Shown in pieces: positions 9,134-17,258 of a DNA stretch of 64,000 bases. Made by a program: the position numbers and the translations under genes. The stretch is from SAR86 cluster bacterium. Its GTDB lineage: Bacteria > Pseudomonadota > Gammaproteobacteria > Magnimaribacterales > D2472. The stretch spans positions 862,170 to 926,169 of the forward strand of contig CP097973.1 of NCBI GenBank assembly GCA_023703655.1. The letters are read 5' to 3'. Position 1 is the stretch's first letter. Every line of letters begins with the position of its first letter. Under the pieces are notes generated by a model that saw only the letters and a list, made by a program, of their open reading frames with translations, did no database searches and was not told the DNA's origin.

Positions 9134-9168
9134 AAAGATAAAAAAATGGCAGCTATAAAGCTGCCATT
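9134..9168 (-). terminator. rho-independent terminator of the TonB receptor gene
   Basis: A 9-bp perfect stem (9145-9153 with 9160-9168) closes a 6-base loop. Read on the minus strand it is followed at once by a T-rich run (9144 down to 9134). It lies 20 bases past the stop of the TonB receptor gene, so the receptor is probably transcribed alone, separately from the GST operon downstream. Confidence 0.85.
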
Positions 9169-9187
9169 CAATATAAAAATGTTTGAG

Positions 9188-11710
9188 CTAGAAATTATAA
9201 GTTAGAGATAATCCAACTTGTCTTCCTCTATTGGTAACACCTTCATAGAAGCCTGAACCAATAGCGTTTCCACCCAGTATATTATAAAGATTATAATTAC
9301 CTGCGATGAAAGCTAATTCTTGTTGATCAAGGACGTTTTTCACGAAAATGTTTGCATCCCATTGTTCATCAGCAGATCTCCAACCCAAATAGAAATTCGC
9401 TAGATACATTTCGTCTATCTTTAACGATTCGTTTAGAGATGATGATCTGTTATCTCTATAATTAACGTTGTATCTTGTATATCTTTCTCCACCTGCAAAA
9501 GAAGGAACAGTATGATCAAGAAAGAATGTCCAAGTTAATTCAGCTGCATCATTTAATGGTGTGCCAGTGATGTCTTTGGTTGCCGCAAGTAATCCACTAT
9601 ATGTCGGATCAACGGTATAACCCAATGCACCAGTATCATACTCGCTTTCATTGGTTGTAATTCCTCCACCTAAGACAATGCTATCACTAACAACATATTG
9701 ATATTCAATATCAAAACCTGAAAGAGAAGCGTCATTATTAGTGAATAATCCACCTGCAGCCTCAACAATTACGTCAGGTGCTCCAAATGGAGTCAATGAT
9801 CTGACGGTTGGATTAGACCATCTTTGCTGGAAACCATCAAAAGCATAGTCAAAATATGCAAGGTTAAGTTTTAATCTACCATCAAGGAATGTACCTTTCA
9901 TACCAAATTCAGTCATTGAGGTTTCTTCTTCATCAAAAGTTAAAAGTACAGGATTCATCCTGGTTGGTGAAATAGCACTTCCTGGTTCTCTATAACCAGT
10001 TTCAAAGGTTATATATAAGAGTACATCCTCCTCAACATAGTGACCAATTTTAAAACTTCCAGTTGAAGCATCTGAAGAAGGATTTTGTAAATTAAGAGGT
10101 ATTCCTTCAAATGTTCCGCCGCCACCCATTGCTTGAGTGAAGGAGGTAGATACTGGGATAAAAGTTTGTTGCTGTCTGAATCCATCTACTTCTTGCTCTC
10201 TAAAACCAACCTGAACAAAAGTTTGATCACTCAAGTTATATTTAAAGTTTGCAAAATATGCTGTGGTTTCACTGTCTACAGGAATACCAACACAGCTTAC
10301 GATGTATGGTAAATTAACAAATACAGCTGGGTCAGCATCAGCCGCCAAACATGCATCAAAAGGTGTTTCATAATTGAATGGAACTATTGGCACGGTTGCA
10401 AATGGTGCAGCCTGATATACAGCCTGTGATACATCGAGATCAGCATGTGTAAATGTCTGAGAATCTCTTGTAAAAAATCCAATAGTGTATTCCATTTGTT
10501 CATTATCTAGACTAGAAATTCTAAACTCAGTAGTCTTTATACCCGAATTAGTTCTTACTTCTTGCGGTGAACCATGTAAAAAAGCTCCAGCATAGTCTCT
10601 GTCAATCAGTCCCAAAATATCATTTTGATAGTCAGACAGTCTTAATGAAACAAGATGTGAGCCTAAATCATAATCCACATGAAAATTCATTAAATGCCCA
10701 GAGTTTTGTTGTAATGGGTCTACAAAATGGATTGCTGTGGCATCTTCTGGATCAAGCACAGCTGGCAAATCAGAATAATTTGGTCTTCTCATAAATGCTA
10801 ATTGCGCAACGGCGGAAGGCTGAAGCCCTGCAAGCGTTTGCAAATAAAAACCAACAGCTTGAGCGTATGAATTTAAAGTAGCAGCTGGAAAAAATGGGTT
10901 TGATGCACCAGCGATATCTGCGAAAGCATCATATGTGAAAGGACCATTAGAACCTGCAAGAGGTCTTGGAGAAATTGAGGTCATTTCCATATTTTGATAT
11001 TTAAACTTCATTGAAAGTTCATCACTTGGTTCCCATTTTAAAGTTAGCCTATAAGCATCATATTCATGATTCTCATCAACTTGAGTTCTGATGTTGTGAA
11101 CTTCATTACCATCATTGTTATTAGATACACCGGCAATCCTCATAGCCATGGTGTCGGAGAGCTGAAAATCAGTACCAAATTCGAAGACTTGCATATTATT
11201 ATCAGCAAAGCTCGTTCTCACATAAGCATTGTTTGAGTCGGCACCAATTTCAGGATCTTTAGTATACATATGAATAGCTCCACCTGAACTAACAACACCT
11301 TGCAAAGTACCTTGCGTTCCCTTAAGTACCTCTACTCGCTCCATATCAAACATATCGTAAAAAGCAACAATTGGCCTTACGGGATTTTCGTCGACATATA
11401 CTTGAATCGGTTGAGGTCCACCTGTATCTGGATCAAGCACTTGCCCTCTAATAGTAATTGTTCCTCTCCTAGGATCAATCGGTGAAAACTCTACACCAGA
11501 AACTAACTGTGATATCTCGCTGAAGCCTCTAATTTGATAATCAGTTATTGCTGAGTCTGTTAGAGCGTTAACAGTTTGCGCGATATCCTGAACATTTTCC
11601 TCTTTTTTAGTAGCAGTAACTACTACCTCTTCCAGCACAAGGTCTTGTGCAGACAAATGAATAGAAACACCCACAGGTAAAATTAATAAAAATCCTAGTA
11701 ATTTACGCAT
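9188..11710 (-). CDS. TonB-dependent outer-membrane receptor
   Basis: An 840-residue outer-membrane transporter. A signal peptide (about residues 1-21, ending SAQ) is followed by the TonB box region EEVVVTATKKEE. The plug domain (about 35-165) contains the RGQ/YVDENPV and GTQGTLQG elements. A 22-strand barrel follows, ending GLSLTYNF with the terminal Phe typical of outer-membrane proteins. It would import a large or scarce substrate using TonB energy. The substrate is unknown; nothing identifies iron siderophore binding, and in marine bacteria such receptors often take up organic matter. It has its own terminator and a strong ribosome site (AGGGGG) 7 bases before the ATG. Confidence 0.92.
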   Translation of the reverse strand: MRKLLGFLLILPVGVSIHLSAQDLVLEEVVVTATKKEENVQDIAQTVNALTDSAITDYQIRGFSEISQLVSGVEFSPIDPRRGTITIRGQVLDPDTGGPQPIQVYVDENPVRPIVAFYDMFDMERVEVLKGTQGTLQGVVSSGGAIHMYTKDPEIGADSNNAYVRTSFADNNMQVFEFGTDFQLSDTMAMRIAGVSNNNDGNEVHNIRTQVDENHEYDAYRLTLKWEPSDELSMKFKYQNMEMTSISPRPLAGSNGPFTYDAFADIAGASNPFFPAATLNSYAQAVGFYLQTLAGLQPSAVAQLAFMRRPNYSDLPAVLDPEDATAIHFVDPLQQNSGHLMNFHVDYDLGSHLVSLRLSDYQNDILGLIDRDYAGAFLHGSPQEVRTNSGIKTTEFRISSLDNEQMEYTIGFFTRDSQTFTHADLDVSQAVYQAAPFATVPIVPFNYETPFDACLAADADPAVFVNLPYIVSCVGIPVDSETTAYFANFKYNLSDQTFVQVGFREQEVDGFRQQQTFIPVSTSFTQAMGGGGTFEGIPLNLQNPSSDASTGSFKIGHYVEEDVLLYITFETGYREPGSAISPTRMNPVLLTFDEEETSMTEFGMKGTFLDGRLKLNLAYFDYAFDGFQQRWSNPTVRSLTPFGAPDVIVEAAGGLFTNNDASLSGFDIEYQYVVSDSIVLGGGITTNESEYDTGALGYTVDPTYSGLLAATKDITGTPLNDAAELTWTFFLDHTVPSFAGGERYTRYNVNYRDNRSSSLNESLKIDEMYLANFYLGWRSADEQWDANIFVKNVLDQQELAFIAGNYNLYNILGGNAIGSGFYEGVTNRGRQVGLSLTYNF

Positions 11711-11788
11711 AATTTCCCCCTAAATACATAAACATTAGGACAAGAATATACTTTTTTTAGGCAAATTTAAACTTTTGGAAACAACTAT

Positions 11789-12418
11789 TTACTCAATAAT
11801 ATTCACGTCTGTATATATTTTTGATTGAATATCAGTCAAAGTTTGATTGGTTTGTTGTCTAAAACTATCATAAGCTTGGATTGTTTCATCAACAATCAAG
11901 ATTTTTTTCTCTAAATTTCCGAGTTTTAATTTTAGATCAATAACGTCTGAGTCGCTCAGATCGATAGTTCCAATTGTCTTCTCAAGACTTTTTAAATCAT
12001 TGATCAAAAGAGATTTTGCGGTACTTAATGATTCATAGGATTGTTCTAAATTACTTATTAATTGATCCATGTTGGACATTGACTCAATAATCTTTTCAAT
12101 GTTTTTTCTATTTCTTTTATTTGAAAGATCCCAAAGCTTCCTTATTTCCTTTTCAAGAAACTGAAATTGCGCATCTGTGTCTGATAAGAAATCAGTGTTT
12201 AATTCGTCAGATAAAGAAAATTCTCTCTCTAGTTTTAAGATTCTGTCTTGAAGCTCAAATGTGTTTACACCAGTTTTTTTTGAAATTTCATTTACCCATA
12301 TTGTTAAGAACAGCAATCCAAATAGTAATATTAAAAATACAACTGCGATATACAAGCCACCTCTATCGTTCATAGCTTCAGAAATTTTATCAACTGCAGT
12401 TTTATTAGATTCTTTCAT
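11789..12418 (-). CDS. membrane-anchored coiled-coil protein, unknown
   Basis: A 209-residue protein with one membrane segment (about residues 22-42) and a long helical region after it, rich in Lys, Glu, Leu, Ser and Asp (about 50-205). The heptad-like spacing suggests coiled coil. The N-terminus is short and probably cytoplasmic, leaving the coiled coil in the periplasm by the positive-inside rule, though the topology is uncertain. I do not recognise the family. It is divergent from the acyl-CoA dehydrogenase pair, with 74 bases between the start codons. Confidence 0.6.
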   Translation of the reverse strand: MKESNKTAVDKISEAMNDRGGLYIAVVFLILLFGLLFLTIWVNEISKKTGVNTFELQDRILKLEREFSLSDELNTDFLSDTDAQFQFLEKEIRKLWDLSNKRNRKNIEKIIESMSNMDQLISNLEQSYESLSTAKSLLINDLKSLEKTIGTIDLSDSDVIDLKLKLGNLEKKILIVDETIQAYDSFRQQTNQTLTDIQSKIYTDVNIIE

Positions 12419-12492
12419 TCATTCACTAGCTCATTTGTGGTTAAATATGCAACTAGTTTAATATTTTAGACTTTTTATAAGAACAATTAAAA

Positions 12493-13614
12493 ATGAATCT
12501 CGATTTTTCAGACGATCAAAAGTTTTTGCAAGCTGAGGCTAGAAAATTCTTCGATAAAGAAGGTGGTCTTCTTTTGGCTAGAAAAGTAATGGACAATGAT
12601 GCTGAAGGCGACCAAGAGCTTTGGAAAAAGATTATTGATTTAGGTTGGACTGGCATCAGGATTCCTGAAGAGCATGGTGGTCTTGGTTTGGGACATCTAG
12701 AGCTTTGTGTAATTGCTGAAGAAATTGGAAGATCACTTGCACCCATTCCTTTTTCATCATCTGTTTACTTGTTCACAGAAGCGATCATTAATTTTGCCAA
12801 TGATGATATAAAAGCTGAAATTCTGCCAAAGCTTGTAACTGGTGAATGTGTTGGAACATTTGCTATTGCAGAAGATACTAAGAAAATAACTCCTAACAAC
12901 ATTACTTGTGTAGTTGATGGAGATAAAATATCTGGTTCGAAAATTGCAGTACCAGATGTTGGTTTTGCTACTCATGCTATTGTGCTTGTTAAAAAAGAGA
13001 AAAATCTAGAATTAAGATTAGTTAAGTTGGCAGATAGTAATGTTGAGAAAAAACTTCAAAAAAACATTGATAAATCAAGATCTTTTTATCAGCTCAATTT
13101 TAATGGCTGTGATTCACAAAAAATACATTCTGATGAAGATGCTTGGGATCTATCTGAACATTTACTTGATCAAGCAGCAGTCATGTTTGCATTTGAACAG
13201 GTTGGTGGAGCAGAACAATCTCTTGATATGGCAAAAAACTATGCCCTTGAAAGGTATGCCTTTGGTAGACAAATTGGTTCCTATCAAGCTATTAAACATA
13301 AACTTGCCGATATGTATATCTCTCTTACATTAGCGCGATCAAATTGTTATTATGGTGCTTGGGCATTATCCTCAGATTCTCCAGAATTAAAGTTAGCTGC
13401 TGCAACTTCAAGAGTTAGTGCCACTAAAGCGTTTCAACTCTGTGCAAAAGAAAATATACAAACACATGGAGGAAATGGCTTTACTTGGGAATACGATTGT
13501 CATTTGTTTTACAAAAGGTCAAAAGTACTCTCAGTGAACATTGGTTCAGAACTGAGTTGGAAAGAAAAACTTGTTTCAGCAATGGAAAAAATGAATACAT
13601 TAGAAAATAAATGA
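12493..13614 (+). CDS. acyl-CoA dehydrogenase, likely beta-type subunit of a heteromer
   Basis: A 373-residue acyl-CoA dehydrogenase fold protein: N-terminal helical domain starting NLDFSDDQKFLQ, middle beta domain, and C-terminal helices with RYAFGRQIGSYQAIKHKLADM and HGGNGFTWEYDCHLFYKR. The GFTWE motif carries a Glu where heteromeric acyl-CoA dehydrogenases of steroid degraders have their catalytic base. The next gene, 7 bases downstream, encodes a partner that lacks the usual C-terminal catalytic Glu. The two probably form an alpha2-beta2 FAD enzyme oxidising a bulky acyl-CoA. No Shine-Dalgarno sequence is obvious before the ATG. Confidence 0.87.
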   Translation: MNLDFSDDQKFLQAEARKFFDKEGGLLLARKVMDNDAEGDQELWKKIIDLGWTGIRIPEEHGGLGLGHLELCVIAEEIGRSLAPIPFSSSVYLFTEAIINFANDDIKAEILPKLVTGECVGTFAIAEDTKKITPNNITCVVDGDKISGSKIAVPDVGFATHAIVLVKKEKNLELRLVKLADSNVEKKLQKNIDKSRSFYQLNFNGCDSQKIHSDEDAWDLSEHLLDQAAVMFAFEQVGGAEQSLDMAKNYALERYAFGRQIGSYQAIKHKLADMYISLTLARSNCYYGAWALSSDSPELKLAAATSRVSATKAFQLCAKENIQTHGGNGFTWEYDCHLFYKRSKVLSVNIGSELSWKEKLVSAMEKMNTLENK

Positions 13615-13621
13615 GGTAAAT

Positions 13622-14863
13622 ATGGATTTTAACGATACTCCTAAACAAGCAGAATTTAGAGCAAAATGCAGAGATTGGCTTGATGCAAATGCAAACATTA
13701 AAGATGATTCAAAACCAAAAAGTATTTCATCTGCTGCTGAAAATGATCTAGAAACTATAATCAAAAGAGCCAAAGATTGGCAAAAGAAGAAGTATGAAGC
13801 TGGTTGGGCAATGCTCCATTGGCCAGAAGAATACGGGGGAATAAACGCTTCTCCAATTGAAAGAATTATTTGGACACAAGAGCAAGCTAAATTTGATGTG
13901 CCAGGAAGTATATTTGAAATTGGTCTTGGAATGTGTGGTCCAGTGCTAATGGAGTATGCCACTGAGGAACAAAAAAAACGTTATTTGCCTCCAATGGCGG
14001 AGGGTAAAGAGATTTGGTGTCAATTATTTTCAGAGCCCTCAGCCGGTTCTGATGTCGCAGGACTAAGAAGCAAAGCTGAAAAAGATGGAGATGATTGGAT
14101 AATCAATGGTCAAAAGGTCTGGACTTCAGGTGCACATTATTCTGATTATGGAATCTTAGTTGTCAGGCACGATGCTTCCTTGCAGAAACACAAAGGTCTC
14201 ACCTTTTTCTTTGTTGATATGAAATCACCTGGAATTACAGTAAAACCAATCAAACAGATTACTGGAACGGCTGGATCTGGAGCTGGTTTTAACGAAGTAT
14301 ATTTTGACAATGTAAGGATTCCTGACTCACAACGACTGGGTGAAATTGGTGATGGCTGGAAAGTAGCTATAACTACACTAATGAATGAAAGATTAGCTGT
14401 AGGTGATGCACGAGGAACTGACATAGAAGAAGCATTAAACCTAGCTAAAGAAAAGGACGATGATGGTGATGCACTTATCAAAAATCAAGCGGTAAGAGAC
14501 AGACTTGCCGATTGGTTTTGTCAAGCAAGTGGGCTTAAATATACAAAGTTTAGAACAATGTCTGCCCTGTCAAAAGGTGAAGCACCTGGACCTGAAGCAT
14601 CAATAACAAAGGTTGTAAGCGCTGGCAAACTTCAAGAAATTGGAAATTTTGGGATTGACGCTGGTGATATGGCTGGAATGCTTCTAGATGAGGATAATTG
14701 GGATCCATTTCAATCAGCTTGGCTAGGTGCACCTGGTTTGAGAATTGCTGGAGGAACCGATGAAATACTAAAAAATATCATCGCAGAAAGAGTACTTGGT
14801 CTACCTCAAGATCCAAGAGCAGACAAAGGGGTGCCTTTCAATGAGATTCCTCAAGGGAAGTAA
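13622..14863 (+). CDS. acyl-CoA dehydrogenase, likely alpha-type subunit of a heteromer
   Basis: A 413-residue acyl-CoA dehydrogenase: N-terminal helices, CQLFSEPSAGSDVAGL of the FAD/substrate site, NGQKVWTSGAHYSDYG of the beta domain and a C-terminal four-helix domain. At the position where homotetrameric enzymes have the EGT catalytic Glu, this protein reads RIAGGTDEILKN, with Gly in place of Glu. That is expected for one subunit of a heterotetramer, with the Glu supplied by the partner at 12493-13614. The arrangement matches the pair at 48816-50995 in the steroid block, so a role on a steroid-derived or other polycyclic CoA ester is plausible. Confidence 0.88.
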   Translation: MDFNDTPKQAEFRAKCRDWLDANANIKDDSKPKSISSAAENDLETIIKRAKDWQKKKYEAGWAMLHWPEEYGGINASPIERIIWTQEQAKFDVPGSIFEIGLGMCGPVLMEYATEEQKKRYLPPMAEGKEIWCQLFSEPSAGSDVAGLRSKAEKDGDDWIINGQKVWTSGAHYSDYGILVVRHDASLQKHKGLTFFFVDMKSPGITVKPIKQITGTAGSGAGFNEVYFDNVRIPDSQRLGEIGDGWKVAITTLMNERLAVGDARGTDIEEALNLAKEKDDDGDALIKNQAVRDRLADWFCQASGLKYTKFRTMSALSKGEAPGPEASITKVVSAGKLQEIGNFGIDAGDMAGMLLDEDNWDPFQSAWLGAPGLRIAGGTDEILKNIIAERVLGLPQDPRADKGVPFNEIPQGK

Positions 14864-14890
14864 AAACACGTCCTAAAATTTAGCTCATTC

Positions 14891-16660
14891 ATGAGTAAAG
14901 TTTTTGCTCTAGACATTCAAAATCATAATATCAAATGGGATGGAAACATCCCCTCTTGCCTAGAATTTCAGGATATTTTTTTTCAAGCTGATGTGCTCAG
15001 TGAAATTAAATATGTCTATCTCGATGCCAACAATGTCTCAGAACGATTTAAGAGTGGTTTTGACATATCGGTCTTTGAATTTGGTTTTGGTTTTGGCTTA
15101 AATTTTTTATGTACTTTAAAAGAGTGGATTGATTCAAAAAGTCAAAAAAAACTTACTTATGTGAGTGTTGATAATAAGGTACCAACTATTCAAGAGATTG
15201 AAAAAATTACAGATCAATTCAAATCTATCAATATAGAAAAAGAGATGCTTTTGAAATTTTTCAAAAATATTCATAACGGAATCAATAAAATAAGTTTTGA
15301 TAGTGTAAATGTTGAGTTTTTTTTCTTGGTTGGTAATGTCAACAACGTCATTCATTGGCTTAATGATTTTCAAAAATTTGACATTTGGTTCTTGGATGGT
15401 TTTGATCCAAAAAAGAATCCAGAAATGTGGAGCGAAGACATTTTGGATACAGTACAACGCTTCTCTAGAGCTGGATCGACATTTTCAACCTTCTCTTCTG
15501 CAGGATTTATAAAAAGAGGTATGATTGAAAGAGGTTTTAATGTAAAAAAACGTAAAGGTTTTAATCTTAAAAGGCATCATTTATGTGGAGAGACCTCTGG
15601 AAAAATTATTAAATCAAAATCAAGTAAAAGACGAATCGCAGTTATTGGTACTGGCATCGCTGGGAGCTGTGTTGCTTATCAATTATCTAAGGAAGACTGT
15701 GATATTGATATATATGAGCATTGTTCCGAAATATCAGATGGAGCATCAGGAAATCCTCTAGCTGCACTATATCCAAAATTTAACTTCTTAACTAATGAAC
15801 TGAATTACATCAATATTTTTAGCTTTTGTTATGCAAGTAGATTTTATCTCTTTGATCAATTCAAAGATGCATACTTCCCCTCAGGAGTAAGCTTTTTTGA
15901 CAGTAATCCAAGCTTGAGTAGATGGATAGAAAAAGTAATGCAACTAAATAGAGCAGATATGTTTGAGTTAAAGAAAAACTCATCTGATGTGTTAACTAAT
16001 TTGAAATATGCGAAATTGAGAGTTAAAGATTGTGGGTACGTGGATCCAAAAAAGATGAATTCAAAGTTACTGGAACCTGACAATATCAAAATATTCAAAA
16101 ACTATAGTTTTATTGATTATTCGAAGCAGAAATCAAAGATAATGCTCAATTTTAAAAATAAAATACACGAAGAGTTATATGATGGACTTATTATTGCAAC
16201 AGGTTCAGGGCTCTGTAACTATTTTCAAGACCTTTCTTTAACAAAAGGCCATATTGTGGGTATCGATATATCTGATGGAATTAAAGAACCATTAAATTCA
16301 AATGGATATGTATTGCCAAAAAAAGATAACAAAAATTGGCTAGGTGGATCTTATGAAGCTAATTTTATTGATTTAGAAATAAATCATCATGAATGTAAAG
16401 ATCTAATTAAAAAACATTTCTCTAATTTAAACATTGAGGAAAAAGTTCCTGTAAATTATGAAGCTAGAGCACAGGTGAGAACTTCAACCGCTGAAAAATT
16501 TCCTATAGCAAGGCGTATTGAGAAAGACGCAAATGTTTTTGTTGTAGGGGCATTCGGATCTAGAGGTTTTACGTATGGTCCTATTATAGGAGACCATATC
16601 TCAGCAGAAATGTGTCAGAAAATGAGTCCTCTGCCATGCTCTATTTCGAGATATCTCTAG
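14891..16660 (+). CDS. mnmC: bifunctional tRNA mnm5s2U biosynthesis protein MnmC
   Basis: A 589-residue fusion. The N-terminal domain (about 1-240) is the SAM-dependent methyltransferase, with FEFGFGFGLNFL and LDGFDPKKNPEMW. The C-terminal domain (about 250-585) is an FAD oxidoreductase starting with the dinucleotide fold RIAVIGTGIAGS. The FAD domain removes the carboxymethyl group from cmnm5(s2)U at tRNA position 34, and the methyltransferase then methylates the product to mnm5(s2)U. The length is a little under the roughly 670 residues of the E. coli enzyme. It follows the acyl-CoA dehydrogenase pair by 27 bases and meets the DUF4136 gene tail to tail. Confidence 0.9.
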   Translation: MSKVFALDIQNHNIKWDGNIPSCLEFQDIFFQADVLSEIKYVYLDANNVSERFKSGFDISVFEFGFGFGLNFLCTLKEWIDSKSQKKLTYVSVDNKVPTIQEIEKITDQFKSINIEKEMLLKFFKNIHNGINKISFDSVNVEFFFLVGNVNNVIHWLNDFQKFDIWFLDGFDPKKNPEMWSEDILDTVQRFSRAGSTFSTFSSAGFIKRGMIERGFNVKKRKGFNLKRHHLCGETSGKIIKSKSSKRRIAVIGTGIAGSCVAYQLSKEDCDIDIYEHCSEISDGASGNPLAALYPKFNFLTNELNYINIFSFCYASRFYLFDQFKDAYFPSGVSFFDSNPSLSRWIEKVMQLNRADMFELKKNSSDVLTNLKYAKLRVKDCGYVDPKKMNSKLLEPDNIKIFKNYSFIDYSKQKSKIMLNFKNKIHEELYDGLIIATGSGLCNYFQDLSLTKGHIVGIDISDGIKEPLNSNGYVLPKKDNKNWLGGSYEANFIDLEINHHECKDLIKKHFSNLNIEEKVPVNYEARAQVRTSTAEKFPIARRIEKDANVFVVGAFGSRGFTYGPIIGDHISAEMCQKMSPLPCSISRYL

Positions 16661-16662
16661 CA

Positions 16663-17175
16663 TTAAATAGAATCAAGAATTAAATCGACAAGATTTTGTG
16701 CACTGATATCATTTGATGGTTCAAATTTTGAGTTTTGGCGCCATCTTGTAAGGCCAGTCCAAAGAGTTTGATCATTTTCTGAATCGAAAATAGAAACTCT
16801 TAAATAATACTCATCAATCAATCTGATGCGATCATAATCATATGGATAAGGATATCTGTAATAATAAGGATAACTGTAGAAGTTTGTATCATTTTGAATT
16901 TTTTCTTCATTACTGATTGTAAGCTTTACAAGTATTGGAGCATCCTCAGTCATGGTATGTCCCTTGGATTCAAGATTATTCGCAACGGCCTTTTTTATTA
17001 GGTCTACCGAAATTGGATCCACTTTTGCAGGTAAAAAATCACTATCAAAACTTAATCTAAATTCTGTATTTGGACTTAGGTCAAAAGTGTCTACTGCATT
17101 TGTCTTTAGGTATGGAGTAGACGCACAAGATTGAAGCAAAACAACAGCAAAAAATGTATGTAGAAAATTTTTCAT
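16663..17175 (-). CDS. DUF4136 lipoprotein
   Basis: A 170-residue lipoprotein. The leader ends LLQSC at Cys17, a good lipobox. The mature part contains the DUF4136 pattern: FDLSPNTEFRLSFD near the start, a helix with VANNLESKGHTM, a Tyr/Pro-rich loop (residues about 102-113) and DQTLWTGLTRW near the end. The family is of unknown function and is attached to the envelope. It is divergent from the M16C peptidase gene (83 bases between starts) and its stop is 2 bases from that of mnmC. Confidence 0.8.
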   Translation of the reverse strand: MKNFLHTFFAVVLLQSCASTPYLKTNAVDTFDLSPNTEFRLSFDSDFLPAKVDPISVDLIKKAVANNLESKGHTMTEDAPILVKLTISNEEKIQNDTNFYSYPYYYRYPYPYDYDRIRLIDEYYLRVSIFDSENDQTLWTGLTRWRQNSKFEPSNDISAQNLVDLILDSI

Positions 17176-17215
17176 AAATTTGTAAAAAGAATATTTATAT
17201 TACAACGCTTAATAC

Positions 17216-17221
17216 TATAAT
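17216..17221 (+). promoter_or_regulatory. possible -10 element for the M16C peptidase gene
   Basis: TATAAT lies 38 bases before the start codon at 17259 in the divergent region between the DUF4136 lipoprotein and the peptidase. No convincing -35 hexamer is seen at the right distance, so this is a tentative sigma-70 -10 box only. Confidence 0.35.
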
Positions 17222-17258
17222 ATGAACTTGATCTAAAAAATCAATCCACTTTTTAAAA

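Noticed and set aside
16641..16673. A terminator hairpin between mnmC and the DUF4136 gene.
   Set aside because: The possible stem is AT-rich, broken by a large internal mismatch and has no T tract.
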